Of a stretch of 64,000 nucleotides of DNA, positions 25,667 to 34,362 are shown piece by piece. The notes under the pieces are model-generated. The model was not told where the DNA came from. It was given only the letters and a program-made list of their open reading frames with translations, and did no database searches. A program made the translations under genes and the position numbers. The stretch covers positions 3,348,001 through 3,412,000 of the forward strand of contig OZ251549.1 in the NCBI GenBank assembly GCA_965243415.1. The letters run 5' to 3'. Within the stretch, counting starts at the first letter, position 1, and each line of letters begins with the position of its first letter. This DNA is from G965204755 sp965243415 (GTDB taxonomy: Bacteria; Acidobacteriota; Vicinamibacteria; Marinacidobacterales; Marinacidobacteraceae).

Positions 25667-27013
25667 TCAGGAACCGAAGACTTCGTCCAGCGCGCCGGCC
25701 ACCGCCTCGACGATCCGGTCGAGGTCGCTCGTCGTCGAACAGACCGGCGGTGCGCAGACGAAGACCTCGCCGCGCATCCGGCTGAACACGCCGCGGCGGT
25801 CGATGGCGGCCAGCAGCCGCGGCCCGACCTTCTCGGACGCCGGGAAGAGTTCCTTCGTCTCCCGGTCCCGCACCACCTCGACCGCGGCCATGAGCCCCTT
25901 GCCGCGCACCTCGCCCACCTGCGGGTGTCCGCCCACGGCGCGGCGCAGCGACTCGAGCAGCGCCTCTCCCTTCTCCGCAGCCAGCGCCACCAGGCCTTCC
26001 TCCCGGATGAGGCGCAGGTTCTCCAGCGCCACCGCGCAGGTCACCGGGTGGCCGCTGTAGGTGTAGGCGTGCATCCACACCGGATCCCCGTCCCGGATGG
26101 TCTCGGCCACTCGATCCGAAACGCCGATGCCGCCGAGCGGCAGGTACCCGGAAGTGATCCCTTTCGCGAACTGGATCAGGTCCGGCTCCACCCCCCAGTG
26201 GCTGAGCCCGAACAGGGCGCCGGTGCGGCCGAAGCCGGTGATGACCTCGTCGGCCACGAGCAGCACTTCGTGGCGGTCGCAGATCTCCCGGATCCGCGGG
26301 AAGTAGTCGTCGGTGGGGACGATGACCCCTCCCGCCCCCTGGACCGGCTCGGCGAGGAACATGGCCACCGTCTCCGGGCCCTCGTCGAGGATCGCCGCCT
26401 CCAACTCGTCGGCGGCCGCCTCCCCCTTCGTCTTCCCCTCCGGGGCCCGGTAGAAGTAGGGGTACGGGGAGCCGATGTGGCGGAACCCGGGCACCCGGGG
26501 CTCGAACATCGGCCAGTAGGCGCTCATGCCGGTGGCGCTCATCGCCGCCAGCGTCACCCCGTGGTACCCCCAGACCCGGGAGATGACCTTGGTCTTCTGC
26601 GGTCGGCCCACGGCCTTCCAGTAGTACCGCGCGGTCTTGATGCTGGAATCGGTGGCCTCGCCGCCCCCGGAGGTCAGGAAGAACCGGTTCACGCCGGGAT
26701 AGGCGATCTCCGCCAGCACCTCGCCCAGGGCGATCGCGCTGCGGTTGGTACTGCCGGCGTACCCGGAGGCGTAGGCCAACTCCCGCATCTGCCGGGCGGC
26801 GGCGTCGGCCAGTTCGCGCCGCCCGTGCCCGACGAACACATTCCAGAGGCCGGAGAGGGCGTCCACATAGTCGCGGCCGTCGGCGTCGATCAGCCGCGCC
26901 CCTTCGCCCCGGACCCAGACATGGCCGGCGGCCACCACCGGCGCGCTGTGGATCGGGTGGATCAGGTGTTCGGCGTCGCGCTCCAGGAGCGCCGCCTTGA
27001 CGGATTCGGCCAT
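25667..27013 (-). CDS. Class III PLP-dependent aminotransferase
   Basis: A 448-residue class III (omega) aminotransferase. The PLP lysine lies in IQFAKGITSGYLPLGG, preceded by the family signature VLLVADEVITGFGRTG. Other blocks are DALSGLWNVFVGHGRRELADA, FFLTSGGGEATDSSIKTARYYW and WGYHGVTLAAMSATGM. The combination resembles omega-amino-acid:pyruvate (beta-alanine/taurine/putrescine) transaminases rather than GABA or acetylornithine enzymes. Donor is unknown. The HpaI-like lipoprotein gene lies 38 bases upstream in the same direction, so they may be co-transcribed. Confidence 0.85.
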   Translation of the reverse strand: MAESVKAALLERDAEHLIHPIHSAPVVAAGHVWVRGEGARLIDADGRDYVDALSGLWNVFVGHGRRELADAAARQMRELAYASGYAGSTNRSAIALGEVLAEIAYPGVNRFFLTSGGGEATDSSIKTARYYWKAVGRPQKTKVISRVWGYHGVTLAAMSATGMSAYWPMFEPRVPGFRHIGSPYPYFYRAPEGKTKGEAAADELEAAILDEGPETVAMFLAEPVQGAGGVIVPTDDYFPRIREICDRHEVLLVADEVITGFGRTGALFGLSHWGVEPDLIQFAKGITSGYLPLGGIGVSDRVAETIRDGDPVWMHAYTYSGHPVTCAVALENLRLIREEGLVALAAEKGEALLESLRRAVGGHPQVGEVRGKGLMAAVEVVRDRETKELFPASEKVGPRLLAAIDRRGVFSRMRGEVFVCAPPVCSTTSDLDRIVEAVAGALDEVFGS

Positions 27014-27051
27014 GAGCGTGTCTGTCCTCCCGCGGGGAAGCCCGCCCGGCC

Positions 27052-28005
27052 TCAGCGGCCGGCGGCAGCCCGGCCCGGCGCCAGGGCGTCCGGCGAAGTC
27101 ACGATGATGACGCGGAACCCCTGTTCGAGGCGTTCCGCGATGTCGTCCGGGCCGGCGGTGATGCCGCAGGGAGTTCCGGCGGCGAGGCAGGCGGCCAGCA
27201 CGGTCCGGATGGCTTCCTCGACAGCTTCGGCGTCCCCGTCGTAGGCGCGCCGCAGATCGCCCGGCCCCGGGAAGGCCACGCTGACGCCGGGCACGCTCAC
27301 GATCTCGGCGGCGTTCGCCACCCCGATCCGGTCTTCGATGAGGATCATGCTGACCAGTTCCCCGGCCGGAGCGAGCGGCCAGAGGTCGGCGCCGGCCTCG
27401 TACTCCGCCGGGGTCACTCCGAACACCCGGGCCGCCTCCGGGGCCGGCGCCGGGCGCAGCCCGCCGACCCGCTCCGGACGCATCGAGGCCACCGCGTGCC
27501 GGGCCTCGTCCGCGGTCTCCACATGCGGGAAGACGATCGCGTAGGCGCCGGCGTCGAGTCCCCGGGCCGTGCGCTCCCGGGCTTCGTCCGGCCCGTCCCG
27601 GAGGGGCGGGATCCGGAGCGCCACCGGGTGCCGGTTGTCCGCTCCCCGGGCGGCCGGGGGCGAGAGCGCCTCCAGGTACGCGGACATCGTGGGGAGGTCG
27701 AAGGGACCGCTCTCGAGGGAGTAGAAGACGAAGTCGGCCAGATCCTGCTCCGCCATCCGGCGGGCGCTCTCCTCGGTGTGTTCGCCGGAGAAGATCCCGA
27801 AGACCGCTTCGCCCTCGGCGAGCAGCCGGGCGATCCGGTTCCGCGTCGGGGCCGGGTCCGCGCCGGCCGCCGCCGGTTCCTCCCCGGCGGCGTCACCGGC
27901 TTCGTCGGCGGCGCCCCGGTTCCCGTCGCCGCAACCCGTCGCGCCGGCGGCGGCGAGGAACGCCGCGCCGGCGACCGGCAGGAGGACCAGGGAGGTCGCG
28001 TTCAT
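27052..28005 (-). CDS. HpcH/HpaI-aldolase-like lipoprotein
   Basis: This 317-residue protein has a lipoprotein-type signal (AAFLAAAGATGC, Cys at ~25) followed by a ~30-residue Ala/Glu-rich linker and an HpcH/HpaI aldolase-like TIM barrel. Matches are FVFYSLESGPFDLPTMSAYL (family D-x-EHGPFD), MILIEDRIGVANAAEIVSVP (Q-IE-R-GV-NA-EI) and AFPGPGDLRRAYDG (GP-DLS). Cytosolic relatives cleave 4-hydroxy-2-oxo acids with a divalent metal. Here SLESG replaces the usual M-EHG metal/substrate segment, and a membrane anchor is unusual, so catalysis is uncertain. A -10 box (TAGGAT) lies at 28033-28038. Confidence 0.75.
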   Translation of the reverse strand: MNATSLVLLPVAGAAFLAAAGATGCGDGNRGAADEAGDAAGEEPAAAGADPAPTRNRIARLLAEGEAVFGIFSGEHTEESARRMAEQDLADFVFYSLESGPFDLPTMSAYLEALSPPAARGADNRHPVALRIPPLRDGPDEARERTARGLDAGAYAIVFPHVETADEARHAVASMRPERVGGLRPAPAPEAARVFGVTPAEYEAGADLWPLAPAGELVSMILIEDRIGVANAAEIVSVPGVSVAFPGPGDLRRAYDGDAEAVEEAIRTVLAACLAAGTPCGITAGPDDIAERLEQGFRVIIVTSPDALAPGRAAAGR

Positions 28006-28485
28006 GAGAGATCGGGGCGGCGGGCCGCTGCTATCCTAATCGGCTGTCGCCGGCGCCCGTCGAAGCCGCGGAGTCGGCCCCGCCGGGGACACCACGGCCG
28101 GGGTCGCCGCACCGGGCCGGATCTCGATCCGGTGCTCGATCCGGTGGCAAACGCGTCGCCCTCGCGGCGCCACGGCGGCCACCGGGGCTCCGGCGTTCGG
28201 CGCCGAGGTTCTCGGCTCGATCGGCCGGCCGGGGCGCCGAACCGGGGCGCCGAACCGGGCCGCCGCCGGGACCGTCCGTCGGCGGAGAGGGCCCCCCGGC
28301 GGCGCTCGGTTCCCGGGTCGCGAAGGGGACCATCGTCCCCGAGTCCCTCCGGGGAGCGCCCTCGATCCTCCCCGAACCAACCCCGCCGGGCCGCCCCTCG
28401 GCCAGCATCGGGCCTCGCGGCGGCCGGGCCCCGGATTCCCGGGCCACACCCTCCCCAACCTCCAGGAAAGGAACCGGAACCCCTC
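28006..28485. other. Divergent intergenic region before tpx
   Basis: This 480-base gap contains the -10 box of the minus-strand lipoprotein gene near its left end and a short direct repeat (two copies of the 13-mer CCGGGGCGCCGAA, 28229-28254). No ORF in it is convincing. The ribosome binding site of tpx (AGGAAAGG) lies at the right end. Confidence 0.5.
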
Positions 28486-28986
28486 ATGTCCACAGTGAAT
28501 CTCGGCGGAACTCCCTTCGCCATCTCCGGGGAACTCCCCCGGGTCGGCGACCCCGCGCCGGCCTTCAGCCTCACCGGCGGCGACCTCGGTGAAGTGACCC
28601 TCGGCGACTACGCCGGCGGGCAGCTGGTGCTCAACATCTTCCCCAGCGTGGACACCCCGGTCTGCGCCGCTTCGGTGAGGCGGTTCAACGAAGAGGCGGC
28701 GCGGCTGGAGAACACCGCCGTTCTCTGCGTGTCCCGGGACCTTCCCTTCGCCCAGGGGCGGTTCTGCGGCGCCGAGGAGATCGAGCGGGTCCATTGCGCC
28801 TCCGAGATGCGGGACACCTCGTTCGGCGACGCCTACGGGGTGCGGATCCTCGAAGGCCCGCTGGCCGGCCTCTTCGCCCGGGCAGTGGTCGTCGTGGATG
28901 CTTCGGGCCGGGTCGTCCACTCCCAACTCGTCCCGGAGATCAAGGAAGAACCGGACTACGAGGCCGCGCTCGGCGCCGGCGGCTGA
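28486..28986 (+). CDS. tpx: Thiol peroxidase (atypical 2-Cys peroxiredoxin)
   Basis: A 166-residue periplasmic/cytosolic-type Tpx that reduces H2O2 and alkyl hydroperoxides with thioredoxin. The peroxidatic Cys is about residue 60 in NIFPSVDTPVCAASVRRFN and the resolving Cys about 95 in DLPFAQGRFCGAEEIE, the spacing typical of Tpx. An N-terminal beta-hairpin (VNLGGTPFAISGELPRVGD) is also characteristic. The ATG was chosen for its AGGAAAGG site; the frame extends upstream without coding character. It starts the plus-strand run that leads to xseA-nadK. Confidence 0.95.
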   Translation: MSTVNLGGTPFAISGELPRVGDPAPAFSLTGGDLGEVTLGDYAGGQLVLNIFPSVDTPVCAASVRRFNEEAARLENTAVLCVSRDLPFAQGRFCGAEEIERVHCASEMRDTSFGDAYGVRILEGPLAGLFARAVVVVDASGRVVHSQLVPEIKEEPDYEAALGAGG

Positions 28987-29147
28987 ACCCCTTCCCCGGG
29001 CAGTCGCCCCTGCTCCGGGCGTCGGAGCCGCGGGGGAACCCGGGCGCCGGGGCGGGGGCGCGGTATCCTCTCCCGTTCGCCCCGACCCCCGGATACCCCC
29101 GAATCGGGCCGGGCCGCCCCTCCGAGAGAACCGTCCGCCCCGTCGCC

Positions 29148-29978
29148 GTGACCGAAGCAGGAACCGACACGGCGCTCTCGGAAGCGGACCCGCCGGTTTC
29201 CCCGGAGTCTCCCGCAGACCCCGCCCCCGGGACCCCCGGCGAAGAAGTCGAATCTCCCGAAACCGCGCCCGGGATCGGGCCCGCGATCGGGCCCACGCTC
29301 GAGGCTGTCGCCGGGGAGACCGACGACGACGCGCCGACCGGCCCGGGCGCCGGGGACCGAGCGGGGAACGGGTCCGGTTTCGAGCCCTACGACCTGGTCT
29401 TCTACCCGCAGATCGGGCACTGCGATGTGGGAGAAGTGATCGCCGACAGCCGGACCGGACTCGACCTGCTCGAACTCACCCCGCGGGAGACCGGCACGCC
29501 CACCTCGACGAACCGCATCCTCGTTCCGGTCCGCCAACTGGCACACCGGGGAATTCGCCGCTCCGGCTCGTCCCCGGGGATCATCGAGGAGATCCTCGGG
29601 TCCGACTTCGAACCGACCATCGAGGACGCCGCCGAGCGGCTGGACCTGATCACCGCCCAGGAGCGGGAAGGCACTGTCGGGAGCCTCGCCCACGCCCTGA
29701 AGCGGCTCCACCTCCGCCGGGAGACGAATGTCATCACCCGGGAGGAGGAGAAGCGGCGCGTCCGGATCCGCAAGTGGCTGGTCGCCGAGTACATGGCCGA
29801 GGAAGAGGGGCGCACCAGCGGGCAGGCGCAGTCGGCGATCACCCGCTTCCTGGCCCGCACCATGAAGGCGGTGCGCGAACGGGAGAAGGAGGCCGCCCGG
29901 GAAGCGAGGAAGCGGGAACGCGCCGAGCGGAAGGCGGAAGCGGCCGCGAAACAGGCGCGCCGGCGCGGTCAGGCCTGA
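29148..29978 (+). CDS. CarD/CdnL-like transcription regulator with acidic leader and basic tail
   Basis: A 276-residue protein in three parts. Residues ~1-75 are acidic, Pro/Ala-rich and probably disordered. Residues ~76-140 (YDLVFYPQIGHCDVGEVI, then NRILVPVRQLAHRGIRR) match the RNA-polymerase-interacting Tudor-like domain of CarD/CdnL. Residues ~150-276 are helical, with RKWLVAEYMAEE, and end in a Lys/Arg/Ala/Glu-rich tail. CarD stabilises the open promoter complex and often controls rRNA and growth genes. The match is diverged, so the assignment is moderate. The start is GTG; a -10 box (TATCCT, 29064-29069) lies 80 bases upstream. Confidence 0.6.
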   Translation: MTEAGTDTALSEADPPVSPESPADPAPGTPGEEVESPETAPGIGPAIGPTLEAVAGETDDDAPTGPGAGDRAGNGSGFEPYDLVFYPQIGHCDVGEVIADSRTGLDLLELTPRETGTPTSTNRILVPVRQLAHRGIRRSGSSPGIIEEILGSDFEPTIEDAAERLDLITAQEREGTVGSLAHALKRLHLRRETNVITREEEKRRVRIRKWLVAEYMAEEEGRTSGQAQSAITRFLARTMKAVREREKEAAREARKRERAERKAEAAAKQARRRGQA

Positions 29979-30076
29979 CCGGCTCCCTCCCCGCCTCCGC
30001 CGATCCGGCCCGCCCCGGCTGCAGCCCGATCGGGAGAGGGCGCAGGGCCCCGACCGAAACCGATGGGAAACGGTCC

Positions 30077-31720
30077 GTGACTGCCCGGCCCACCCTCTTC
30101 CGGCGTGGCGGACTGCGCCCGGGGGCCCCCGGAAGCGGTTCGCGGTCCCCTGCCCCGCCGTTCTCGCCGGCGCCGGCGGAAGCGCCGCGGCGCGGACGCC
30201 TCGAAGGCGGCGCGAACGGCGGCGGAGCGGCGACGCCGGGCACGGCGCTGCGGCCGTTCTCCGTCGGCGAACTGAGCGCCCGGGTGCAGCGCGCCGTCGA
30301 AGACCGCTTCCCCAACCAGGTCTGGGTCGAGGGGGAACTCTCCGCAGTCGGCGGCCGGGACCACCTGTTCCTGACCTTCAGGGAAGGGGACGCCACGCTG
30401 GAGGGCGTGGTGTGGAGCAGCGACGCCGCCCGGCTGGGATTCCGCCCGGAAGTCGGCGACCGGGTGCGGGCCGGCGGACGGCTTCGCGCCTGGCCCCGCC
30501 GGAGCAACTACCAGTTGTACATCCGAACGCTCCGACGGGCCGGCCGGGGCGCTCTGCTCGAGGAACTCGAAGAACGGAAGGAGCGGCTCCGGCGCGAGGG
30601 ACTGTTCGACCCGAAACGGAAACGGCCGCTTCCGTACCTGCCGCTGCGGCTCGGCCTGCTGACCTCGGCGACCAGCGACGCGTACCACGACTTCGTCCGG
30701 ACCGCGCACCGCCGGTTCCCCGGCCTCCGGATCGTTCACGCCGACACGGCGGTCCAGGGCGTCCGCGCGGTGCCGGAACTCTGCGCCGGGCTTCGGAGAC
30801 TGGGAGAGCAGGATATCGACCTGGTCGTGGTGACCCGCGGAGGCGGCTCCTTCGAGGACCTGCTGCCCTTCAGTGACGAGGCACTGGTGCGGGCGGCGGC
30901 GGCCTGCCCGGTTCCGGTGGTCAGCGCCGTCGGCCACGAACAGGATCGTCCGCTCCTCGACGAAGCCGCCGACTACCGCGCCAAGACTCCCACCGCCGCC
31001 GCCGAAGAAGTGATCCGGGCCGCGGAGGACCTGGAGCAGGAGACCGACGGGCGGCGGGGCGCGGCCCGCTCGGTGGCGCGGTCCTGCTTCTCGACCCTGC
31101 AGTCCCGGATCGGGGGGTTGGCGACGCACCGCGGAATGTCCGCGGCGCCCCGCTGGCTCGCCGGACGACTCGACGCGGCGCGACATCGGCGGCATCAGGC
31201 CGCCACCGCGTTCGGACGGGCGGTCGAATCCCGGCGGAGTCGCCTGGAGGGGCTGCGCGGCCGGCTCGCCGAACGCCACCCCTCGCGCCCGTTGACGGAG
31301 CGGCAACAGGCACTCGACCGGCTCCGGCGGCGCCTAGCCGGGATCCGTTCGTTCGCCGAGCCCGAGCGGCGATCCCGGACCGCGGGAGCGCAGCTGTCGC
31401 CGGAACCCCTGCGCCGCCGACTGGCTGCCGCCCGGGAGGAAGTCCGGGCCTGCCGCCGTCAGGCTTCCGCAGCGGCCCGAATCTCCCGGGACGCACTCGG
31501 GAGCCGTCAACTCGCGGCCCTCGGCCAACTCCGGGCACTCGATCCGAAAGCGGTCCTGCGGCGCGGCTACAGCGTCACGCTCGACGCCGCCGGACGCGCG
31601 GTCCGGAACGCGACTGAAGTGCGTGTCGGAGATCCGGTGCGCATCACCCTGGCCGCCGGCGAACTCGGCGCCCGGATCGAGACCCGGAGGCCGCCGGGAA
31701 CCGCCGAGGAGGCGCCATGA
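30077..31720 (+). CDS. xseA: Exodeoxyribonuclease VII large subunit
   Basis: A 547-residue nuclease subunit that degrades single-stranded DNA with XseB. An N-terminal OB-fold (PFSVGELSARVQRAVEDRF, VWVEGELSAV) is followed by the catalytic region LGLLTSATSDAYHDFV, VVVTRGGGSFEDLLPFSDEA and PVVSAVGHEQDRPLLDEAADYRAKTPTAAAE (line split in families as GHE.D.t..D..AD.ra.TPtaAAE). A long Arg-rich coiled coil follows. The C-terminal LDPKAVLRRGYSVTLD is the family's end motif. A ~55-residue Gly/Pro-rich leader precedes the OB domain from the GTG start, so the true start may lie later. ATGA overlap links it to xseB. Confidence 0.93.
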   Translation: MTARPTLFRRGGLRPGAPGSGSRSPAPPFSPAPAEAPRRGRLEGGANGGGAATPGTALRPFSVGELSARVQRAVEDRFPNQVWVEGELSAVGGRDHLFLTFREGDATLEGVVWSSDAARLGFRPEVGDRVRAGGRLRAWPRRSNYQLYIRTLRRAGRGALLEELEERKERLRREGLFDPKRKRPLPYLPLRLGLLTSATSDAYHDFVRTAHRRFPGLRIVHADTAVQGVRAVPELCAGLRRLGEQDIDLVVVTRGGGSFEDLLPFSDEALVRAAAACPVPVVSAVGHEQDRPLLDEAADYRAKTPTAAAEEVIRAAEDLEQETDGRRGAARSVARSCFSTLQSRIGGLATHRGMSAAPRWLAGRLDAARHRRHQAATAFGRAVESRRSRLEGLRGRLAERHPSRPLTERQQALDRLRRRLAGIRSFAEPERRSRTAGAQLSPEPLRRRLAAAREEVRACRRQASAAARISRDALGSRQLAALGQLRALDPKAVLRRGYSVTLDAAGRAVRNATEVRVGDPVRITLAAGELGARIETRRPPGTAEEAP

Positions 31721-32289
31721 CCGGAGGTCCCCCGAACGCGGCAGGATCGCCGCCGCCGGACCTCGACGCGTTCGAACGGCTGCAGAGCGAACTGGAAGCC
31801 GCCGTCGCGAACCTGAACGACGAAGAACTCCCGCTCGAAGATCGGCTGGCACTGCACACGAGAGCGGTGGGGCTCCATGCCCGACTGGAGCGAATGCTCG
31901 AAGCGGCCCGGGAAGCGGCAGCCGCCGTCGAGCGTGAGGCGGAAGCCGCCCCTCCGGAGGAGGTCCCGCCGGCGGCGGCGGACTCCGGACCGGAGGAACC
32001 CTACGAGGTCCTCCACGCCCAGCTGCAGGAGACCGTGGAACGACTCGACCGGGGCGAACTGCCGCTGGCCGAAGTGGTGCGCCTCCACGGTGAGGCGCAT
32101 CGCCTGGCCGCCGGTTGCGACCGGATCCTGAAGACGGCCCGGGGACGCGTGGAGAGACTGGCGGCCGGCCGCGCCGAGCCCTCGCCGACCGCGGATTCGG
32201 GGAAGCCGGCGAGCCGGGCCGGGAGCGGCGCTTCGTCCCGGTGGTCGGCCCCGGCGGACGAACTCGACGACGAGGATGCCCCGTTCTGA
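31717..32289 (+). CDS. xseB: Exodeoxyribonuclease VII small subunit, two XseB domains in tandem
   Basis: A 190-residue protein, more than twice the usual ~80. Two copies of the XseB fold are visible. The first, residues ~16-68, reads FERLQSELEAAVANLNDEEL and PLEDRLALHTRAVGLHARLE; the second, ~94-149, reads PYEVLHAQLQETVERLDRGE and LPLAEVVRLHGEAHRLAAGC. Both keep the family pattern of a helix, an E-LPL turn and a second helix. A Glu/Ala/Pro linker joins them, and the acidic end DELDDEDAPF is XseB-like. The small subunits bind along the XseA coiled coil in several copies, so a covalent dimer could alter stoichiometry. It overlaps xseA by four bases and ispA by 14. Confidence 0.85.
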   Translation: MTGGPPNAAGSPPPDLDAFERLQSELEAAVANLNDEELPLEDRLALHTRAVGLHARLERMLEAAREAAAAVEREAEAAPPEEVPPAAADSGPEEPYEVLHAQLQETVERLDRGELPLAEVVRLHGEAHRLAAGCDRILKTARGRVERLAAGRAEPSPTADSGKPASRAGSGASSRWSAPADELDDEDAPF

Positions 32290-33244
32290 TTCCTCCGCCG
32301 GAGAGGATCGCGGCGGGCCGCCTCCGACGGCCGCGGAGGGCGCCGATCTCCTGGACCGGTTCCTGGCAGACTCCGCCGCCGAAGTCGAGGCCTTCCTCGA
32401 CCGGTCGCTCCCGGCGCCGACCGCGGATTCCACACTTCCGGAGGCGATCCGCCACGCCGCGCTGGGCGGCGGCAAGCGCCTGCGGCCGGCGGTCGCCATG
32501 GCCGCCGCCGTCGCGATGGGCGGGCCGGCGGAACGGGCGCTCCCGGCGGCGGCGGCCATCGAGATGATCCACACCTACTCGCTGATCCACGACGATCTGC
32601 CCTGCATGGACGACGACGACTGGCGCCGGGGCCGCGCTACGGTCCATGTCGCTTACGGCGAAGCGGTCGCGGTCCTCGCGGGGGATTCCCTCCAGGCGCA
32701 GGCGTTCGAAATCCTGGCCGGGGCGTCGGGAAACTCCCCGGCGAGCCCGGCAGTTCGCCTGGAGAGCGTCCGCCGGCTGGCGCTCGCCGCCGGTGCCCGC
32801 GGGATGGTCGGGGGACAGGCGCTCGACATCGAGGCCGAGAACCGGCCCCCGGACGCGGTCGGTCTGGAAGCGATCCACCGGGGGAAGACCGGGGCTCTCC
32901 TGGGCGCGGCGGCGGCGCTGGGCGCCCTCGCCGGCGGCGGCGACCGGGAACAGGTCGAAGAGATGGACCGGGCCGGCGCGGAACTGGGTCTGGTTTTCCA
33001 GATCGTGGACGACCTCCTCGACGAGGAATCCACCACCGCCGCCCTCGGCAAGTCCGCCGGGAAGGACCGGGCCGCCGGGAAGGCCACCTACCCCGCTCTC
33101 CACGGAGTCGCCGCCGCCCGCTCCGAGGCGGAGCGGCGAACCCGGAGGGCGCAGCGGCGCCTCCGGGAGATTCCGCGAACGCAGCCGGAAGGGATCGGCC
33201 TCCTCTGCCTCCTCGCGGACCGCCTCCTCCACCGTCGCGCCTGA
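32276..33244 (+). CDS. ispA: Polyprenyl (farnesyl/geranylgeranyl) diphosphate synthase
   Basis: A 322-residue head-to-tail prenyltransferase extending dimethylallyl diphosphate with isopentenyl diphosphate. The first Asp-rich motif is HDDLPCMDDDDWRRG, in the longer DDxxxxD form with Met/Cys upstream typical of bacterial farnesyl/geranylgeranyl synthases; the second is FQIVDDLLDEES. GGGKRLRP and IHRGKTGALL are also family blocks. Final chain length cannot be set by eye. The xseA-xseB-ispA order is widespread in bacteria and supports all three calls. The start lies inside xseB. Confidence 0.93.
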   Translation: MPRSDSSAGEDRGGPPPTAAEGADLLDRFLADSAAEVEAFLDRSLPAPTADSTLPEAIRHAALGGGKRLRPAVAMAAAVAMGGPAERALPAAAAIEMIHTYSLIHDDLPCMDDDDWRRGRATVHVAYGEAVAVLAGDSLQAQAFEILAGASGNSPASPAVRLESVRRLALAAGARGMVGGQALDIEAENRPPDAVGLEAIHRGKTGALLGAAAALGALAGGGDREQVEEMDRAGAELGLVFQIVDDLLDEESTTAALGKSAGKDRAAGKATYPALHGVAAARSEAERRTRRAQRRLREIPRTQPEGIGLLCLLADRLLHRRA

Positions 33245-33257
33245 CCCTCCGAACGAA

Positions 33258-34295
33258 GTGACCAGACCGAACCGGCCCCTCCGTCCGGCCGGCGCCGGCG
33301 CGAAGACCGGGCAGAACGGAGGCAGCCACAGGCCCGACACCGACGCCCGGCGCTTCCTCCTGCCCGAAGGCCGTCCGCCGCGCATCGCCCTGGCCGCGAA
33401 ACTCGCGGCGCCGGAAGCGGTGGAGGTGGTCCGCTCCCTGTCGCGCTGGCTGGAACAGCGAGGAGTCCGGGTCCGGCTCGAGGCGCCGGTGGCGGACGCG
33501 GTCGGCTGGAAAGGGGATGCCGCCCCCGTCGAGGGCCTCGCCGCCGAGTCCGATCTGGTCCTGGTGCTGGGCGGCGACGGCACCCTGCTTTCCGTCGCGC
33601 GCGGGATCGGCGAGCGCCGGGTCCCGATCTTCGGGGTCAACCTGGGACGCCTCGGCTTCCTGACCAAGGCCCCTCTCGACCAGCTCTATCCGGCGCTCGA
33701 GGCCATCCTGAACGGGAAGGCTCTCCGCGACGAACGAACCACCCTGGGCGTGACCCTGCGGCGCGACGGCGAGATCCTCCGGGAGGACAATGTCCTGAAC
33801 GATGTGGTGGTGACCGGCAGCGCCATCGCCCGGGTCCTCGAGGTGCGGATCCGTACCAGTCACGGTTTCGTCGCCACCGTGCTCGGCGACGGGGTCATCA
33901 TCGCCACCCCCACCGGCTCGACCGCCTACAACCTCGGCGCCGGCGGCCCGGTGGTCCACCCCGCGGTGGAAGCGGTCATCCTGGTTCCCATCGTTCCGCT
34001 CACCCTCACCCAGCGCCCGGTGGTGTTCCCGGACTCGGAGGAGTTGACGCTCGAGTTGCGCAGCCGCCAGCAGCCGGTGCATGTCACCTTCGACGGCCAG
34101 GCGAGCCAGGCCCTCCGGCCCGGCGATTCGCTGCGGGTGGCCAAATCGCCGGTGCGGGTGAGTCTGCTGAGCCTGCCGGATCACAACTACTTCCGCGTCC
34201 TGCGGAAGAAACTGCTCTGGGGAGCGTTGCCGCCGAAACGCGGACGAAGCGTCATTCCCGCGCCCCCCGACCTCCCACCCGAGCCGGGCGGCTGA
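33258..34295 (+). CDS. nadK: NAD kinase
   Basis: This 345-residue enzyme phosphorylates NAD to NADP. All hallmark motifs are present: LVLGGDGTLLSVARG, FGVNLGRLGFLT, DNVLNDVVVTG, IIATPTGSTAYNLGAGGPVV and VTFDGQASQAL. The first ~40 residues from the GTG start are a Pro/Gly-rich leader and the start is uncertain; the GTG is 13 bases after the ispA stop. It is the last gene of the plus-strand run starting at tpx, and its stop codon sits inside a hairpin that may serve as terminator. Confidence 0.93.
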   Translation: MTRPNRPLRPAGAGAKTGQNGGSHRPDTDARRFLLPEGRPPRIALAAKLAAPEAVEVVRSLSRWLEQRGVRVRLEAPVADAVGWKGDAAPVEGLAAESDLVLVLGGDGTLLSVARGIGERRVPIFGVNLGRLGFLTKAPLDQLYPALEAILNGKALRDERTTLGVTLRRDGEILREDNVLNDVVVTGSAIARVLEVRIRTSHGFVATVLGDGVIIATPTGSTAYNLGAGGPVVHPAVEAVILVPIVPLTLTQRPVVFPDSEELTLELRSRQQPVHVTFDGQASQALRPGDSLRVAKSPVRVSLLSLPDHNYFRVLRKKLLWGALPPKRGRSVIPAPPDLPPEPGG

Positions 34296-34338
34296 GCCGC
34301 CGGCTCCGGGGACGCCGGGGGGCGCGCGCCGGCCCCCC
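34281..34338 (+). terminator. Double hairpin at the nadK stop
   Basis: A 26-base near-perfect palindrome (34281-34306) spans the nadK TGA with one bulged base. A second G/C hairpin (about 34314-34338, six G against six C) is followed by a short T-run. The region separates convergent nadK and the BON-protein gene. Confidence 0.5.
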
Positions 34339-34362
34339 CTTTCCGGGGCGCCGGGGCTCGCC

